A stretch of DNA of 64,000 bases, taken from Camellia lanceoleosa. Lineage: Eukaryota > Streptophyta > Magnoliopsida > Ericales > Theaceae. The stretch spans positions 129,941,679 through 130,005,678 of the forward strand of contig CM045762.1 in assembly GCA_025200525.1 (NCBI GenBank), in the 5' to 3' direction. Position 1 is the stretch's first letter; each line of letters opens with the position of its first letter. Under the pieces are notes generated by a model, which had not been told where the DNA came from, did not search any database, and saw nothing but the letters and a program-made list of their open reading frames with translations. This document shows, one piece after another, positions 1 to 10,177 of this stretch. Position numbers and translations under genes: made by a program.

Positions 1-1
1 C

Positions 2-663
2 ACATTTATTAATTCTGGATGGGAAGGTAGCGCTCACGATAACGCTATTCTGGTTGACTCTATTACACGAGCTGATCTACAGTTCCCACACCCACCCAAT
101 GGTGACTGTCCCTGAATAACATACGGTACACTTTTTTTCTTGTCTGTTTTTGTACATATCAATTGACAGAATTGTGTATTCATTATTTACATGTAGGCAA
201 GTACTATTTAGTTGATGTTGGTTTCATGAACATGGCTGGATTTCTTGCCCCATTTCGGTCTCAACGGTATCACTTGCAAGAGTTTCGTGGCCATCGTTAT
301 GCAGGACCTAAGGAATTGTTTAACCATCGACATTCGTCATTACGCAATGTCATAGAAAGAACATTTGGTGTTTTGAAGAAGCGCTTCCCAATATTGCGGT
401 CCATGCCAAATTACAAGTCTACACGACAAGGGCCTCTCGTGATTGTATGTTGTGTAGTACACAATTGGATCCGTTTGCATGCAGCTATGGATCCATTCTT
501 TATGGAAGTTGATAATGAAATGGCCGCAGAAGCAGAAGTAGACGGGTTTGTTGGAGACCAAACTGACTATGTTGACATGTCACAACATGGGTTAACGTCC
601 CAATCGAACGTTAGGGATGCAATTGCTACTGCTATGTGGCAAAATCATGTTCGCCATGAATAG
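2..663 (+). CDS. PIF/Harbinger-type transposase, C-terminal part (5' end outside window)
   Basis: This is the C-terminal part of a DDE-superfamily nuclease of the PIF/Harbinger (HARBI1-like) group, which cuts and pastes its own DNA element. Two exons can be read. Positions 2-101 encode a segment containing GWEGSAHDNAILVDS, the usual W-GS-HD block. A GT-AG intron (102-196) follows, and exon 2 (197-663) restores the frame as GKYYLVDVGF, the segment holding the second catalytic Asp. The third acidic residue lies in NVIERTFGVLKKRFPIL. The first Asp lies upstream of the window. The stop at 661-663 is natural for the family, which ends in a short acidic tail. The readable part has no frameshift, so this copy could have been coding recently. 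No terminal inverted repeat is visible downstream. The family call is firm; completeness cannot be judged. Confidence 0.85.
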
Positions 664-1064
664 AAAATGGATGCGAACAAGGCAAGTGAATATCGTACTG
701 ACTACAGGTTGTAAATGTGTAATTATTTTACTAATTTCAGTCATTATGACACCGTTACTACATAACTTCGCCCAACCATCATTTCTGTGATTTACTGACT
801 TCTTTTATCTTCTTGTAGGATAACTAATACTGAGGACAACAATTGGGCTAAATGGCAATGAAACGAAATAAAACACAAACATCATCGCATGGGCAATGAA
901 GATAATGGTTTTCTTAGTACATGTGTACTTAAATATGTTGTTCATGCAATGTGTAATATGCAATTTTATGTATAGTCTAGCAAAGACAATTAAATATGTT
1001 GTTATTAATATACAATGTGTTTCTTAGTAACTTTCAGAAATAAATATATTGTTATTAAATTAAA
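664..1064. other. AT-rich 3' flank of the transposase
   Basis: No coding region is visible. This may be the 3' UTR and non-coding tail of the PIF/Harbinger element. No TIR or 3-bp target duplication could be identified. Confidence 0.4.
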
Positions 1065-1065
1065 G

Positions 1066-1190
1066 GTGGTGGTGGCAGATGGGTGGTGGGTGGGTGGTGG
1101 ATGGTGGTGGCAGGTGGGTGGTGTGGGTGGCGGTGGGTGGCAGATGGGTGGTGGGTGGTGGTGGCAGATGGGTGGTGGTGGTGATAAGTT
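1066..1190 (+). repeat. G-rich GGTGG/GGGTGG minisatellite, first array
   Basis: About 125 bp of irregular short units built from GGTGG, GGGTGG and GGCAGAT on the plus strand, sitting in very AT-rich DNA. The long G-runs suit G-quadruplex formation. The same unit vocabulary recurs at 10034-10177 and 14767-15121, so the arrays probably share an origin. Long open frames across it on either strand are low-complexity and not genes. Confidence 0.85.
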
Positions 1191-1943
1191 CACCATTTAA
1201 AAGTGTAATAAATAAAAAATAAAAAGTATTTTATAAATAAAAAATAAAACAAATAAAAACTAAAGCATAATAATAATAATAAATAAAATAAAATAAAATA
1301 AAAATTAAATTATAGTTTATTGTTTTATATCACCCGATTTTATAGCAAAATATTATTTTATATGAAGAATGTGTAAAAATTCGCTGGGGGTACATCTTCA
1401 AGTAAGGGTGTTTAATTTGTGTAAACACTGGGGTATTCTTTTTAATTTTTTGTACACAAGTTTATATTAACTTCTTTTTTTCCTTTTCATTGAAAAAAAG
1501 AATGTTTATTATTAAATTTTTTTTTTGGTACACATGTTTATTATTAAATTGTAACTTGTTTTATTTCATTTCAGAACATTAATTTAATTTTTTCTATTAA
1601 TTGATGCAGACAAATTATTTAATAATTGTTTAATTTTTATTCATTTTATTCAAATGAAGGATTTCGTAGACATTTATGAAGTACTATTTATTAATTTTTG
1701 TACAAATAATTTTTTCAATGCATAATATTTTGGTACAGATTGTTATAACATTGTAACTGTGTAATTAAATGCTTCCAAAAAAAAACCGTTGTTGTTATTC
1801 ATTACGTTCGTAGAAAAGTTTATAACAAAATAATAAAAGTAAAACAATCACAACAAAATAAGGAAACAAATAACCAAAACAAAAAAAGGGAAAAAAATAT
1901 AATCACCATATCTGTGAACCATTTTACTTGATTTTTGAACAAG
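1191..1943. other. AT-rich DNA without genes
   Basis: Mostly A/T runs and TAAAA/AATAA microsatellite-like tracts. I see no gene, RNA or element terminus here. Confidence 0.6.
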
Positions 1944-3193
1944 TTAAGCATCATTGTCAGGTGGTGTTGGAGGTGGAGGGAAATGTTGATGGTACAGCTG
2001 AGTGACTCGATGGTCAATCTGATCAATGCGGTTCCTTGTCAATTCAGCACGTCTCTCTGAGTCTACACGAAACTCACCAAATTGATGAATTAGTGAGTTC
2101 TGAGTGGTGGCAATTTCATCGAACCGAGTACCAAATTCATCGAACCGAGTACCCAATGTATTGAGCTGATTAGCCATTTGTTGTTTCCATTGTAGGCGCT
2201 GATTGTACGGTTCTTGTTCCAAGGCTAAATAATCAGTCCAGTAATGGGGTTGTTCATATGGTGGCATGGCATTGTCATTGGGTTCTTCCTCATCAGGTAT
2301 TGGTTCATTTTCAAGATTAATAGAGCCCATCAAGGTGTCAGCACCACCAGCTCGGGTCAGTGTATACTCAGAAATGGTGAAGTGATTTTGATCCATCCTT
2401 CACCTTCAAGGTTCACATCATGGGCTTTGAAAATTATGGTTAACAAAGCTCCAAAAGGTAGTGACCGGCCACTCAGAGTATCCAATTTTGCAATCATCAT
2501 TTCTTTTAGTAATATAAAGCATAAATCTAATTTTTGTCCAATTTCAAAACAATATAACAAGTAAACTTGAAAACATGAAACACTATTATAATGTCCTTTT
2601 TTGGGAGTGACATTTTCAACTATCCATCGATGGAGAATACGAAAGTGAGGTTTTAAATGGCTGACTTGTAAATTAGTGCCGCTAAATTGGTTGTCACAAA
2701 TTGTGGTATAAATCTGAGTGACATCATCAACAATTTTTTCTAAGGCAGACTCATTTTGAAAATAACATTGTAAATCTCCTGTTTCGACTCCAATAATTTG
2801 TGCAAAATGACGGAGAAAGAGTGTGATTCTTTTCCCCTTAACATAAGAGGTAAGACTGAACGGTTCATTTTGTTGGTCACCCGGTGTCAAGTGAACATAA
2901 AATAATCGTAGAAGACGGGGATATATCTTATTTGGTAAATTATTTAATGGTAACCATCCCATTGTATCTAATTTGCCAAGTAAGAGTGAATCATATTGAG
3001 AATGTAGTTTTACGTTTCTTCCCGTAACAATTGGTCGAGTAATGAAATGTTCATAGGCTTGTTCATGATGATATGTTGCAAAATCATTAGTTGGATAGCC
3101 ATCATGTTGTTGCTGTGGTGGTGGTATAGGGTTTGAGGATTCACCAAGTTCGCGTCTAGTTCGTTTTGTTCTTGGCATGATTGTTCTTGGCAT
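1944..3193 (-). pseudogene. 'Putative plant transposon protein' domain gene, frameshifted
   Basis: The minus-strand frame from the ATG at 3193 to 2357 encodes about 278 residues. They contain GWLPLNNLPNKIYPRLLRLF and VKGKRITLFLRHFAQIIGVE, a pattern I associate with the plant-specific 'putative plant transposon protein' domain (Transposase_32). That domain is found in repeat-associated genes, and its biochemical role is unknown. Around 2360-2400 the frame shifts. The continuation (2396-1944) begins with FTISEYTLTRAGG, then an acidic segment, a likely helical segment with two copies of LGTRFDE/FGTRFDE, and a proline-rich tail. The two frames overlap by about 40 bp and are not separated by splice sites, so a one-base indel is the simplest explanation. 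The gene start is preceded by a second PRT-like repeat (MPRTIMPRT). Confidence 0.6.
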
Positions 3194-3559
3194 GATGACT
3201 GCAAAAGTGAAAGAAAAATGTATATTAAAACATATGAGAGGTAAGAAGAATATATGAAAAATATATCAAACATTAGTACCTTTTTGTGCATACAAACTTA
3301 TTTTCATGTAAAAAATAAATATAAAAAAATTTGGTGACAAAATTTAATTAGGCAGATGCCATAGAAACATATTTTTATATATAAAAAAAAAATCATAGGG
3401 AATGATATTTCTCATTTATATTGGGTTTGTTCCATACAGTTTATTATAACTTAGAAACTGATAATCAGAAAAATAAATGATAGTGTGAAAAAATTAGAAC
3501 AGATATCAGAAAATATAACAGATGAAAATGGAACAGATATGAAACAAAGCCAACAGATA

Positions 3560-3660
3560 CGGAGGTGGAATGGTGACTGGGCCAGGATGACCGGCTGGAT
3601 GTCCCGTGGGATGACCGATCCGGCCGGTAGACCGGGAGGATGACCGGCCGGTTGTCCTCC
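3560..3660. repeat. GC-rich GGATGACCGG repeat block
   Basis: A roughly 100-bp island in AT-rich DNA in which GGATGACCGG-like units and GGCCGG palindromes recur four to five times. It lies upstream of the plant transposon-protein gene, relative to that gene's strand. It could be a promoter-like insertion or a small tandem repeat. Its function is unknown. Confidence 0.45.
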
Positions 3661-3719
3661 TCTTCCCCTCCCTCTGAAGCAAATGTCTGAAGCTAATATC
3701 TGAAGCTAATATCAAGATG

Positions 3720-4041
3720 AACTGTCATCAAAACTAACCTGTAAATTATGGAAGTGGAGAATGAGGACCTAATGAGATGGTGGATATGCTCTATTTCTCT
3801 AATTTTTGTTCTCTGATGTAACTGGAGAAGGTGTTTCTGAGATGGTCAAGTTGGTGTGGTAAACGGAATGAGATTTAGATTTAATAGAAATGGTGAGGTT
3901 TAAAAGGTTCATATTGTATTTTTTTTATTTACTTTTTATTTGTTAAATATTATTTGTTTTTAATATTATTACTTTTTTTTAATAATATCACATCCGTATA
4001 CTAAGCACACAGCTACATCCTCTCCTTTTTCTTTACCTCAG
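3720..4041. other. AT-rich DNA without genes
   Basis: I see no open frame, RNA or element end here. Confidence 0.5.
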
Positions 4042-4286
4042 TGTTGAACACATAGCTATGATACAATAGGGGGTAGGTAGTAAGTAGATAGGCTTAGACC
4101 CATGATCCAAGCGTAACTCATCATAACTTCCCACCATTAGTGAAGTTGTAACTTCCCATGAAACCACTAGTGGACATAGTTTTCGTTAGTTGCCCAATTC
4201 TTTATTGATTAAAACATATATAATAATATAAATAAATAAATCAAACAAACATGTAGCATATGTGCCACTTTATGGATATGCTTACA
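4042..4286 (-). mobile_element. Copia-type 3' LTR (outer boundary uncertain)
   Basis: Read on the minus strand, a polypurine tract (CAAGTGGGAGAA, 4287-4298) is followed by TGTAAGCATATCC. This is the classic junction of a Ty1/Copia polypurine tract and its 3' LTR. The LTR is read down to a TGTTCAACA-like end at 4042, giving about 245 bp. The outer boundary is a guess because the 5' LTR is not in the window and no target duplication can be tested. Confidence 0.5.
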
Positions 4287-4642
4287 TTCTCCCACTTGGC
4301 ACATATGATACATTTTGCTGACTTTCGAAACAAACTGATTATGACCAATAAATAAAAATACCCAAATTTTATAAAGTGACATAATACGCGAATCATGGTG
4401 GTTATACTTTGTCAAATGAGTATTTCTTTCAGTGTATTACATTGTATAATTCTCTCAACTTTATGTGGTGTTATTTTTTATAAATAATTTTTAATAAATT
4501 ATTATGGGTCCAATGATCCCTATGGATCAATAGTCTCAATGGATTGTATAGCATCACAAATACTTTAAGTGCATAAAATGATGATTTTCACTAATAATAA
4601 TCAAAATGTCATGACAAAACAAAACAACAACTAGAAAAATTA

Positions 4643-4905
4643 TTAACCTAACCAATCAGTCTCATGCCCTTTACGTGTTTTAAAAACACCCTTTACAAAA
4701 AGACCTTTGGTCATGGGATCTGCAACCATCATATCGGTACTAATATGTTCAATGCTAGCTTCTTGCTTCTTAACACGGTCTTGGACAACAAGAAACTTTA
4801 TATCAATATACTTGCTTCGGCTGCCACTTTTGTTGGTGTTAGAAAAGAAAACTACAATCAAATTATCACAGTAAACTCTTAATGGCCTAGAAATTGAATC
4901 ATAAA
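4643..4905 (-). pseudogene. Copia RNase H C-terminal fragment
   Basis: The minus-strand frame contains SRPLRVYCDN followed by SGSRSKYIDIKFLVV, then VSIEHIST-like and MVADPMTKG segments. These are the characteristic end of Ty1/Copia pol, the RNase H domain that removes the RNA template during reverse transcription. The usual DN-S/A catalytic neighbourhood is degraded to DNLIVVFFS. Upstream (above 4905) stops appear in all frames and the rest of pol is absent, so this is a 5'-truncated remnant. It is followed by a PPT and LTR in the right order and strand, which supports the call. Confidence 0.75.
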
Positions 4906-5150
4906 CTTAAACTAAGTTCTGATTTCCACCACGGTATTAGAAACAGATAGTGAAATAGCAACCTCTACACTTGGAACATATCGAAGCATAAATATGTTAA
5001 ATAGAAATATCAGACAAACTAAGGATGTATTGAAAACTATCTACTAGTGGTGACATGTCAGATCCCTTCATACATAATAGAAGGGGTTTGTATCCTAGAA
5101 GAATTTTTTAAAGGAACAAAAACTCAAAATGAGTAAGATCCAAGGCATCC

Positions 5151-5408
5151 ATTCATACTGTTGGACCAACCCCAAGGGTTGGTCTAGTGGGTGCAGATTG
5201 GGGCCTTGGGGGTGTGCTCCCACCAGATCTTAGGTTCAACTCCCACTAGGTGCTATCAATTCCCTAGGGCTAGGCCCACGGGCTTTGCCCCCTAATCCAC
5301 GTGAAGGGGGGCTTTGCGTGGGTTCTAGGATTAGTTGAGGTACATGTAAGCTAGCTAGAAAACCTAGTCATAAAAAAAAATAAAAATAAAATTCATACCG
5401 TTGGACCA
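5151..5408 (+). mobile_element. tRNA-derived SINE with 18-bp target duplication
   Basis: The body spans 5169-5390 (222 bp). It has an internal Pol III promoter: A box TGGTCTAGTGG at 5180-5190 and B box GGTTCAACTCC at 5233-5243, 42 bp apart. The tail is A-rich with TAAAAATAAA units. It is flanked by 18-bp direct repeats (5151-5168 and 5391-5408) that start ATTCATAC and end GTTGGACCA, with one mismatch. Promoter boxes, A-rich tail and long target duplication together fit a plant SINE mobilised by L1-type machinery. The near-perfect duplication suggests fairly recent insertion. Confidence 0.85.
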
Positions 5409-5605
5409 GCTAACAAAGAAGTTCCGTAATGCAATTGCAACAACCAAAGATCACAAAGGACTGTGAAAAAAAAAAAAAACATTAAAAGTATTAAACGACA
5501 GGTTAACAAGGGGCAAGAATATAATCATCATGACAATGTTAGGTTTGTTTAGATAGTCTTCATTTAGCTTTCAATTTTTCCCATTTTTGGTTGTAAAAAA
5601 TTTTA
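5409..5605. other. AT-rich DNA between SINE and captured exons
   Basis: No gene is visible. It probably belongs to the CACTA-type region that follows. Confidence 0.4.
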
Positions 5606-5817
5606 TTAGGCACCCACAGGGAGCTTACCAGTTGGTTTACCATCAATGAGCACATCGCCCATATCAAACTACCAAGAAGATGATAACAAAACAAAACAAA
5701 TTATGACAATGAATTAAACCAAGATGAACAAAAGGTAGACTATACAAAGTAAACAGATGTGGTTGACAAACCTGCCAATAGCCTTTCTTTGTCACTGGGA
5801 CATATGTGTGCTTACCT
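5606..5817 (-). pseudogene. Captured fragment of a phytepsin-type aspartic protease gene
   Basis: Two minus-strand exons are read. The first (about 5817-5772) encodes GKHTYVPVTKKGYWQ and ends at a GT donor (5771-5770). The second starts after an AG acceptor (5670-5669) and encodes FDMGDVLIDGKPTG, then degenerates into KLPVGA and a stop near 5606. These two segments are contiguous in plant vacuolar aspartic proteases (phytepsin/cardosin type), just before the region with the second catalytic Asp (DSGTS), which is missing here. Only about 35 codons survive, with the intron retained. The copy was therefore acquired as genomic DNA rather than through mRNA. The likely carrier is a CACTA element whose terminus lies at 8376. 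Confidence 0.75.
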
Positions 5818-8080
5818 CTGTAGTGATTTGTAGGCTCAAAGAGGTAACAAATTTTAATCTATCTAAAGTTGAAGTTGGAAAAGAAAGATTATACCTTTGT
5901 ATGTCAATGATGATTTCAGTGGTGATGAGGTTGAACCTAGCAAAATGATGTAAATTTGTCTGGTAATTATTTCTATATTGTTCAATATAGACTATCAGTA
6001 AAATAGCTCATTCAATGCATCTTCCAATGACAATTCCCCTGTTTTCTATGATCAATCAAACAAAGGCTAGTTAATTTTCAAGGTCAAATTGTAGTAAAGA
6101 TATAAGGAGGCTATTGTACGTTATGTATATAAACTAATACCAGGATGATTCATTTCATCATGGGCCATAGATAACTTTTTGTTTGCATACGCTGCTCGCT
6201 TGGCCGTATTTCTTTTAATTCTCCATTCTTCATCTGACAAGAAAAAACGATTAATATATTTCAAAAATTTAGTGAGAGTCTGAAATATCTTGCCAATTAC
6301 CATTAGAATTTTGTAAGGGCGTGACTATGACAAGCAAAAAGATTTTTTGGCAAAACTACAAGAAAAGTTAAAATTAGGAGAAATGATACCTATGGACATG
6401 GTATCCTTTTGATAGCTATTTTCATTCTGACAATCAACTTGATCTTTGTTGTTTTCACTCACTGATGTAGATGTTGAGTTGAATGCACTGATGTCGATAA
6501 TATTCTGTAGAAATATATGTTTAAAAAATGAATAGCTTCAAGTTGATAATAATGGTATTTTATATTTCATATTTGGGATATATTATTTTATACCTTTTTG
6601 CTTTTCTACTTCATGCATTGTAGATTTGCTTCTTTGCGTGATCTGCTTCGCGCCTCTTCCTATTCCTTTCACATTTCAAATGCTCTTTTGTAAACATTAA
6701 GACAAATTTTTTTGAATACAAATAGATAGTATTAGTCTCAGATAATTTTAATTAAAATCTTAACATATGTAGTTCATTACTAAAGCACCCTAAATGTACA
6801 CTTGCTGTCTTAGCCTTAAATATTATCAACTCCTTTTCCAGTACAGATTTTATCATTCCATTGCCAGAGGACTAACTTCACAACCTACTAAATAACATCC
6901 CCTAGAAAATTATAAAATAAAATAAAAAATCTACGTCAATGATCATGTTCTATAACATATTACTTCTACAGGCCATAGGATCCCTTTGATAGACCTCATA
7001 GTTTGGGAACCATTAAATGGGGTACAACTCCTTAGAATGAGCCTAATCTATACAAGACAATCAGATTCATCTCTTTAGACCAGTCTTATATGACACAATG
7101 ACTGAAAAGAAAATGCTATGGACCATGGTAAAATAGTGAAGCTGATTACAACCTACTTAAATTACAATTCAACCAACTGAAACTTACCTTAGTTTCACCA
7201 GCAGTAACAGCTACTGAATGAGCTACTTCCATTTTCCTATTTTTTTCAAGGAATGCAGCATGCTACAAAAGATTGTATGGTCAAATATGTGAGTTGTGAA
7301 GAACTAAAATACTATCATCAAAATGTTTTAGTTTAACCTCTAATGGATCCATGGTCATAGCTTGATTTGTAGAATCTGTCCAAGAAAGACCCTTCAACTG
7401 AAAACAAAGAAACACCAAAAGAAATCAGATGTAGATGTACAATATATTCATAACTGATGAGTCAAATCATCTCAAAAGCATTTGAAGATCCCCCAAGTCT
7501 TTGTATCGTATCTTGTTGTCTACAGGAAGCATGTTTCAATGCAGATATAAAAATATGTTCTACCAATATACAAACATAGATTGAAAAAAATGAAAATAAT
7601 GAGATTGAAAAACAGAAACATCAAAGTGAATGAGATTCTATTGAAAAGAGAGCAGACCAAAAATAGCAAGTGAAAAGATTAAAAAGAGTAAAATTCGACT
7701 GAAGAGAGGCCAGATCGAAGAGCGAGGAAGATAGTAAATCATGTGTTTGAGACCAAATCTGAGAGAGAGAGAGAGAGAGAGAGGACGAGACTAGAGGGAG
7801 GGTAGCGACGGGAGGACTAACCTTAGGAGGAGCTTCAACAGGTAGGGCGCATCCAACACCATCGCGCTCGAAACCCAATATTCATGATCTCGTCTCCTCC
7901 TCTTGCTTCGACTCGACCAGTCTTGGTCCCGATCCCAAACCATGATCTCGATCCTTTTTCACTCCTCGGTCTCTTAACCTCACGTTCGTGCAAATCAACC
8001 AGTTCACCTTCCTCTGCAAAATTATTAGAGTCAGAATCAAGAAAAACAAACAATCGTGAAGAAATTTCAACCAAATCGAT
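5818..8080 (-). other. Exon-like segments of an unrecognised gene inside a CACTA-type region
   Basis: Several minus-strand segments look like exons because open frames end at good GT donors. About 8074-7826 runs from an ATG after a CT-rich leader to AAG/GTTAGT. About 7400-7340 encodes LKGLSWTDSTNQAMTMDPLE. About 7263-7190 ends GETK before GTAAG. About 6720-6600 encodes a basic segment. About 6507-6390 is Ser/Asn-rich. About 6240-6133 includes SDEEWRIKRNTAKRAAYAN. I do not recognise the product. It could be a TnpA-like CACTA accessory gene or captured host exons, and exon joining was not verified. The order and strand are consistent with a transcript starting near the CACTA terminus at 8376 and running towards the aspartic protease fragment. 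Confidence 0.35.
7760..7783 (+). repeat. (GA)n microsatellite
   Basis: A run of twelve GA units, just downstream of the exon donor near 7826 when read on the minus strand. Confidence 0.9.
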
Positions 8081-8275
8081 TCAAGAATCGATGGATTTAG
8101 AAAACAATAGAGCGAGAATCGAAATCGAACCAGATGAATCTCTCAAGAAGTATGCGGAGAGACAGAGAAAACCTAGATCTAGGACGAAGAGAGAAAAGAA
8201 TAGAGAGAGAATGATAGACGGAAAGAGAAATGGAGACGGAGCATCGTTATAAAGTGAAACGCATGCTAATAAGAG

Positions 8276-8376
8276 AATAATAACGCGTGTTTTTAATTTC
8301 ACTTTATGCTTTCCACAGCGTTTGTCAAAAAAACGTTGTCTCAAAAATGTGGTTATAGACAAATTTTGTTGTAGTG
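8276..8376 (-). mobile_element. CACTA (En/Spm-type) terminus
   Basis: Read inwards on the minus strand from 8376, the sequence is CACTACAACAAAATTTGTCT, a typical CACTA terminal inverted repeat. It is followed by subterminal AT-rich sequence with partial inverted repeats of TCTATAACCAC- and GTTTGTC-like motifs. The matching opposite end (CACTACAA on the plus strand) was not found upstream in the window, so the element is either truncated or its left end is degenerate. The flanking trinucleotide is ACG. Confidence 0.65.
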
Positions 8377-8526
8377 ACGGTCTATTCATAGACAGAATTA
8401 AGATTCGTATAGGAACGTATAATGCAGATCATAAATGTGACATCTTATTGACATTGAACATGCCTCAAAGCTAGTATCATAGCGATCTTTTTACCTTTAA
8501 CTTTATGAAATTTGTAACTAGGCTCC

Positions 8527-8718
8527 TTGCAATTAGGGCATTTATCTCCTCTACACATTTATTTTTGTGCCACCTCAACTATGTCACAAGAAAGATTTAG
8601 TAGATTAGGCATTTTATCAAATGAAAATGACACATTAGAAAAACTCAATTACAGAAGTTTGTTAAAGAATAATTTTGCATCACAAAAAGGAAAAAAGAAA
8701 TTATCTAAAAATATTTGA
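8527..8718 (+). pseudogene. hAT transposase C-terminal (dimerisation) fragment
   Basis: The frame contains TSTMSQERFSRLGILSNEND and, 12 residues on, KNNFASQKGKKK. This matches the pattern at the end of hAT-family transposases (STM-QERL-LA-L-IE followed by FA-KKARK), which forms the dimerisation surface. Only the last 45 or so residues are recognisable. No upstream transposase sequence is in frame, so this is a remnant. It sits between two CACTA termini. Confidence 0.6.
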
Positions 8719-8926
8719 ATGAACATAAGCCAGCAACATTCCGAAAATATTTTATGTGATTAAACAATTGACTACAATATGAAAGGCGAACAAGCCCACA
8801 GTTTTTTATTTTTATGTTTTTTATTGTCAAATGAGTATTAAACAAGTAACTATCAAAAGCAATTTGAATGAAAACAGATGAATACAAAGGAGTATATATA
8901 TAGATATGTACATGTATATGTATGTG

Positions 8927-8930
<4 letters not shown>

Positions 8931-8992
<62 letters not shown>
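8931..8992 (+). repeat. (GA)n microsatellite
   Basis: About 31 uninterrupted GA units. Long frames through it on both strands (Glu-Arg or Ser-Leu repeats) are not genes. Confidence 0.95.
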
Positions 8993-8995
<3 letters not shown>

Positions 8996-9201
8996 AAAAC
9001 ACATTGCTTATTGTTCGAATGAATTTGTCTCAGTTGATCAATGTAAGTACCTTCTATAAACCTGCATGTGTTGTAGATACTTCCAGCTCTAAATTTCATA
9101 AAATCAAATTGTAGAGCTACAAAAAATTTTGTCTCAAACTTATATATATTTGCAAAAAATTTGAAGAAGACGAAGAATAAATGATTGAAGATCTCAGAAT
9201 A

Positions 9202-9264
9202 TGTGTGTATATATATATATATATGCGTGCGTGCATGTGTGTGTGTGTGTGTGTGTGTTTGTTT
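9202..9264 (+). repeat. Compound (AT)n/(GT)n microsatellite
   Basis: A TGTGTATATAT tract passes into GCGTGCGTGCATG and then (GT)n. Confidence 0.9.
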
Positions 9265-9419
9265 GTGCAAAGCTAAAAAAATGATAGAAAATCTCAAAAA
9301 ATTGTGTGCGAAGATGAAGATCTCAGTAGCCATGAAAATCATTGATTTACCTTCGGATTGGAGCCATGAAAATGAGATTGATCATGATAAGTTAGGGCAA
9401 GAGGAGGAGAGAACATAGT

Positions 9420-9740
9420 TGACAAGTTAGGGCAAGAGGAGTCTGGTATGAGGTCAATCGATTCTGAAAAGTGAAGGTCTGGTTGGGTTCAGTACAGAGA
9501 TTGATTGATTCTGAAAGGTGAAGGTCGATTGAAGCTGAAGATCAGTACAAAGATCAATTCTGATATGAGGTGAAAATCGATTCTGGTATGAGGCAGCACA
9601 AGGATTGATCCGGATTGAAGCTGAACATCGATCGAAGCTGAAGATGATTTTATTCAGCTGAAGACGAAGCTGAGATCGATCCAGATCGAAGCTGAAGATG
9701 ATTTTATTCAGCTGAAGATAATTTTACCGAGCGTGTAATT
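9420..9740 (+). repeat. Subterminal GAAGCTGAAGATC-type repeats
   Basis: Short units such as GAAGCTGAAGATGATTTTAT and GATTCTGAAAGGTGAAGGTC recur. The block TGATTTTATTCAGCTGAAGA appears twice about 53 bp apart. The location, just inside a CACTA terminus at 10038, fits subterminal binding repeats of a CACTA element, but this is an inference. Confidence 0.45.
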
Positions 9741-9859
9741 GACACACGCAAGAGGATGATTTTATTTGGTCTGTTTAACCTTTAGCAATGAAATAAATTG
9801 GTCTCCAGCTTTTACCTATCTCACACATGCGGTTCAAGTGCTCAAATGAACATAAGCGT

Positions 9860-10038
9860 TAATTTTTTTTGGTCCCTAAAAGCCTTCAAATAATTTTTTT
9901 TGGCCTATCATAAAGGAATATGATGTGTTTGTATAATTTTCTCTTAAAATTTATCTTTGTCCCTAAATGATAGTTTTTAGAGACTAAATTCAATTGGTCT
10001 CTAAATATTAGTCTCTAAATCACTAATTTTCTGTAGTG
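9860..10038 (-). mobile_element. CACTA terminus with subterminal TCTCTAAAT repeats
   Basis: Read inwards from 10038 on the minus strand: CACTACAGAAAATTAGTGAT, then ATTTAGAGAC, which recurs in direct and inverted copies (GGTCTCTAAAT, GTCTCTAAAT, TTAGAGACTAAAT, GTCCCTAAA). CACTACA plus repeated subterminal 10-mers is the signature of CACTA elements. The terminus abuts the G-rich minisatellite directly. The partner end was not found, so the element's length is unknown. Confidence 0.7.
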
Positions 10039-10177
10039 GTGGTGGTGGTGGGTAGGTGGTAGGTGGTGATGGTGGGTGGGTGGGTGACGTTGGCGGGTGG
10101 TGGGTGGTAGCGAGTGGGTTGTGGTGGTGGTGGTGGTAGTGGCAGGTGGTGGTGGCAGGTGGGTGGCGGATGGCAGG
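10034..10177 (+). repeat. G-rich GGTGG minisatellite, left part of a split array
   Basis: Units of GGTGG, GGGTGG, GGCAGG and GGTAGT. The array stops exactly where the 4.6-kb LTR begins and resumes at 14767 directly after the LTR. Confidence 0.85.

Noticed and set aside
8705..9342. Long frames rich in Ser-Leu, Glu-Arg or Thr-His
   Set aside because: They run through GA and GT microsatellites; translations are low-complexity and have no domain.
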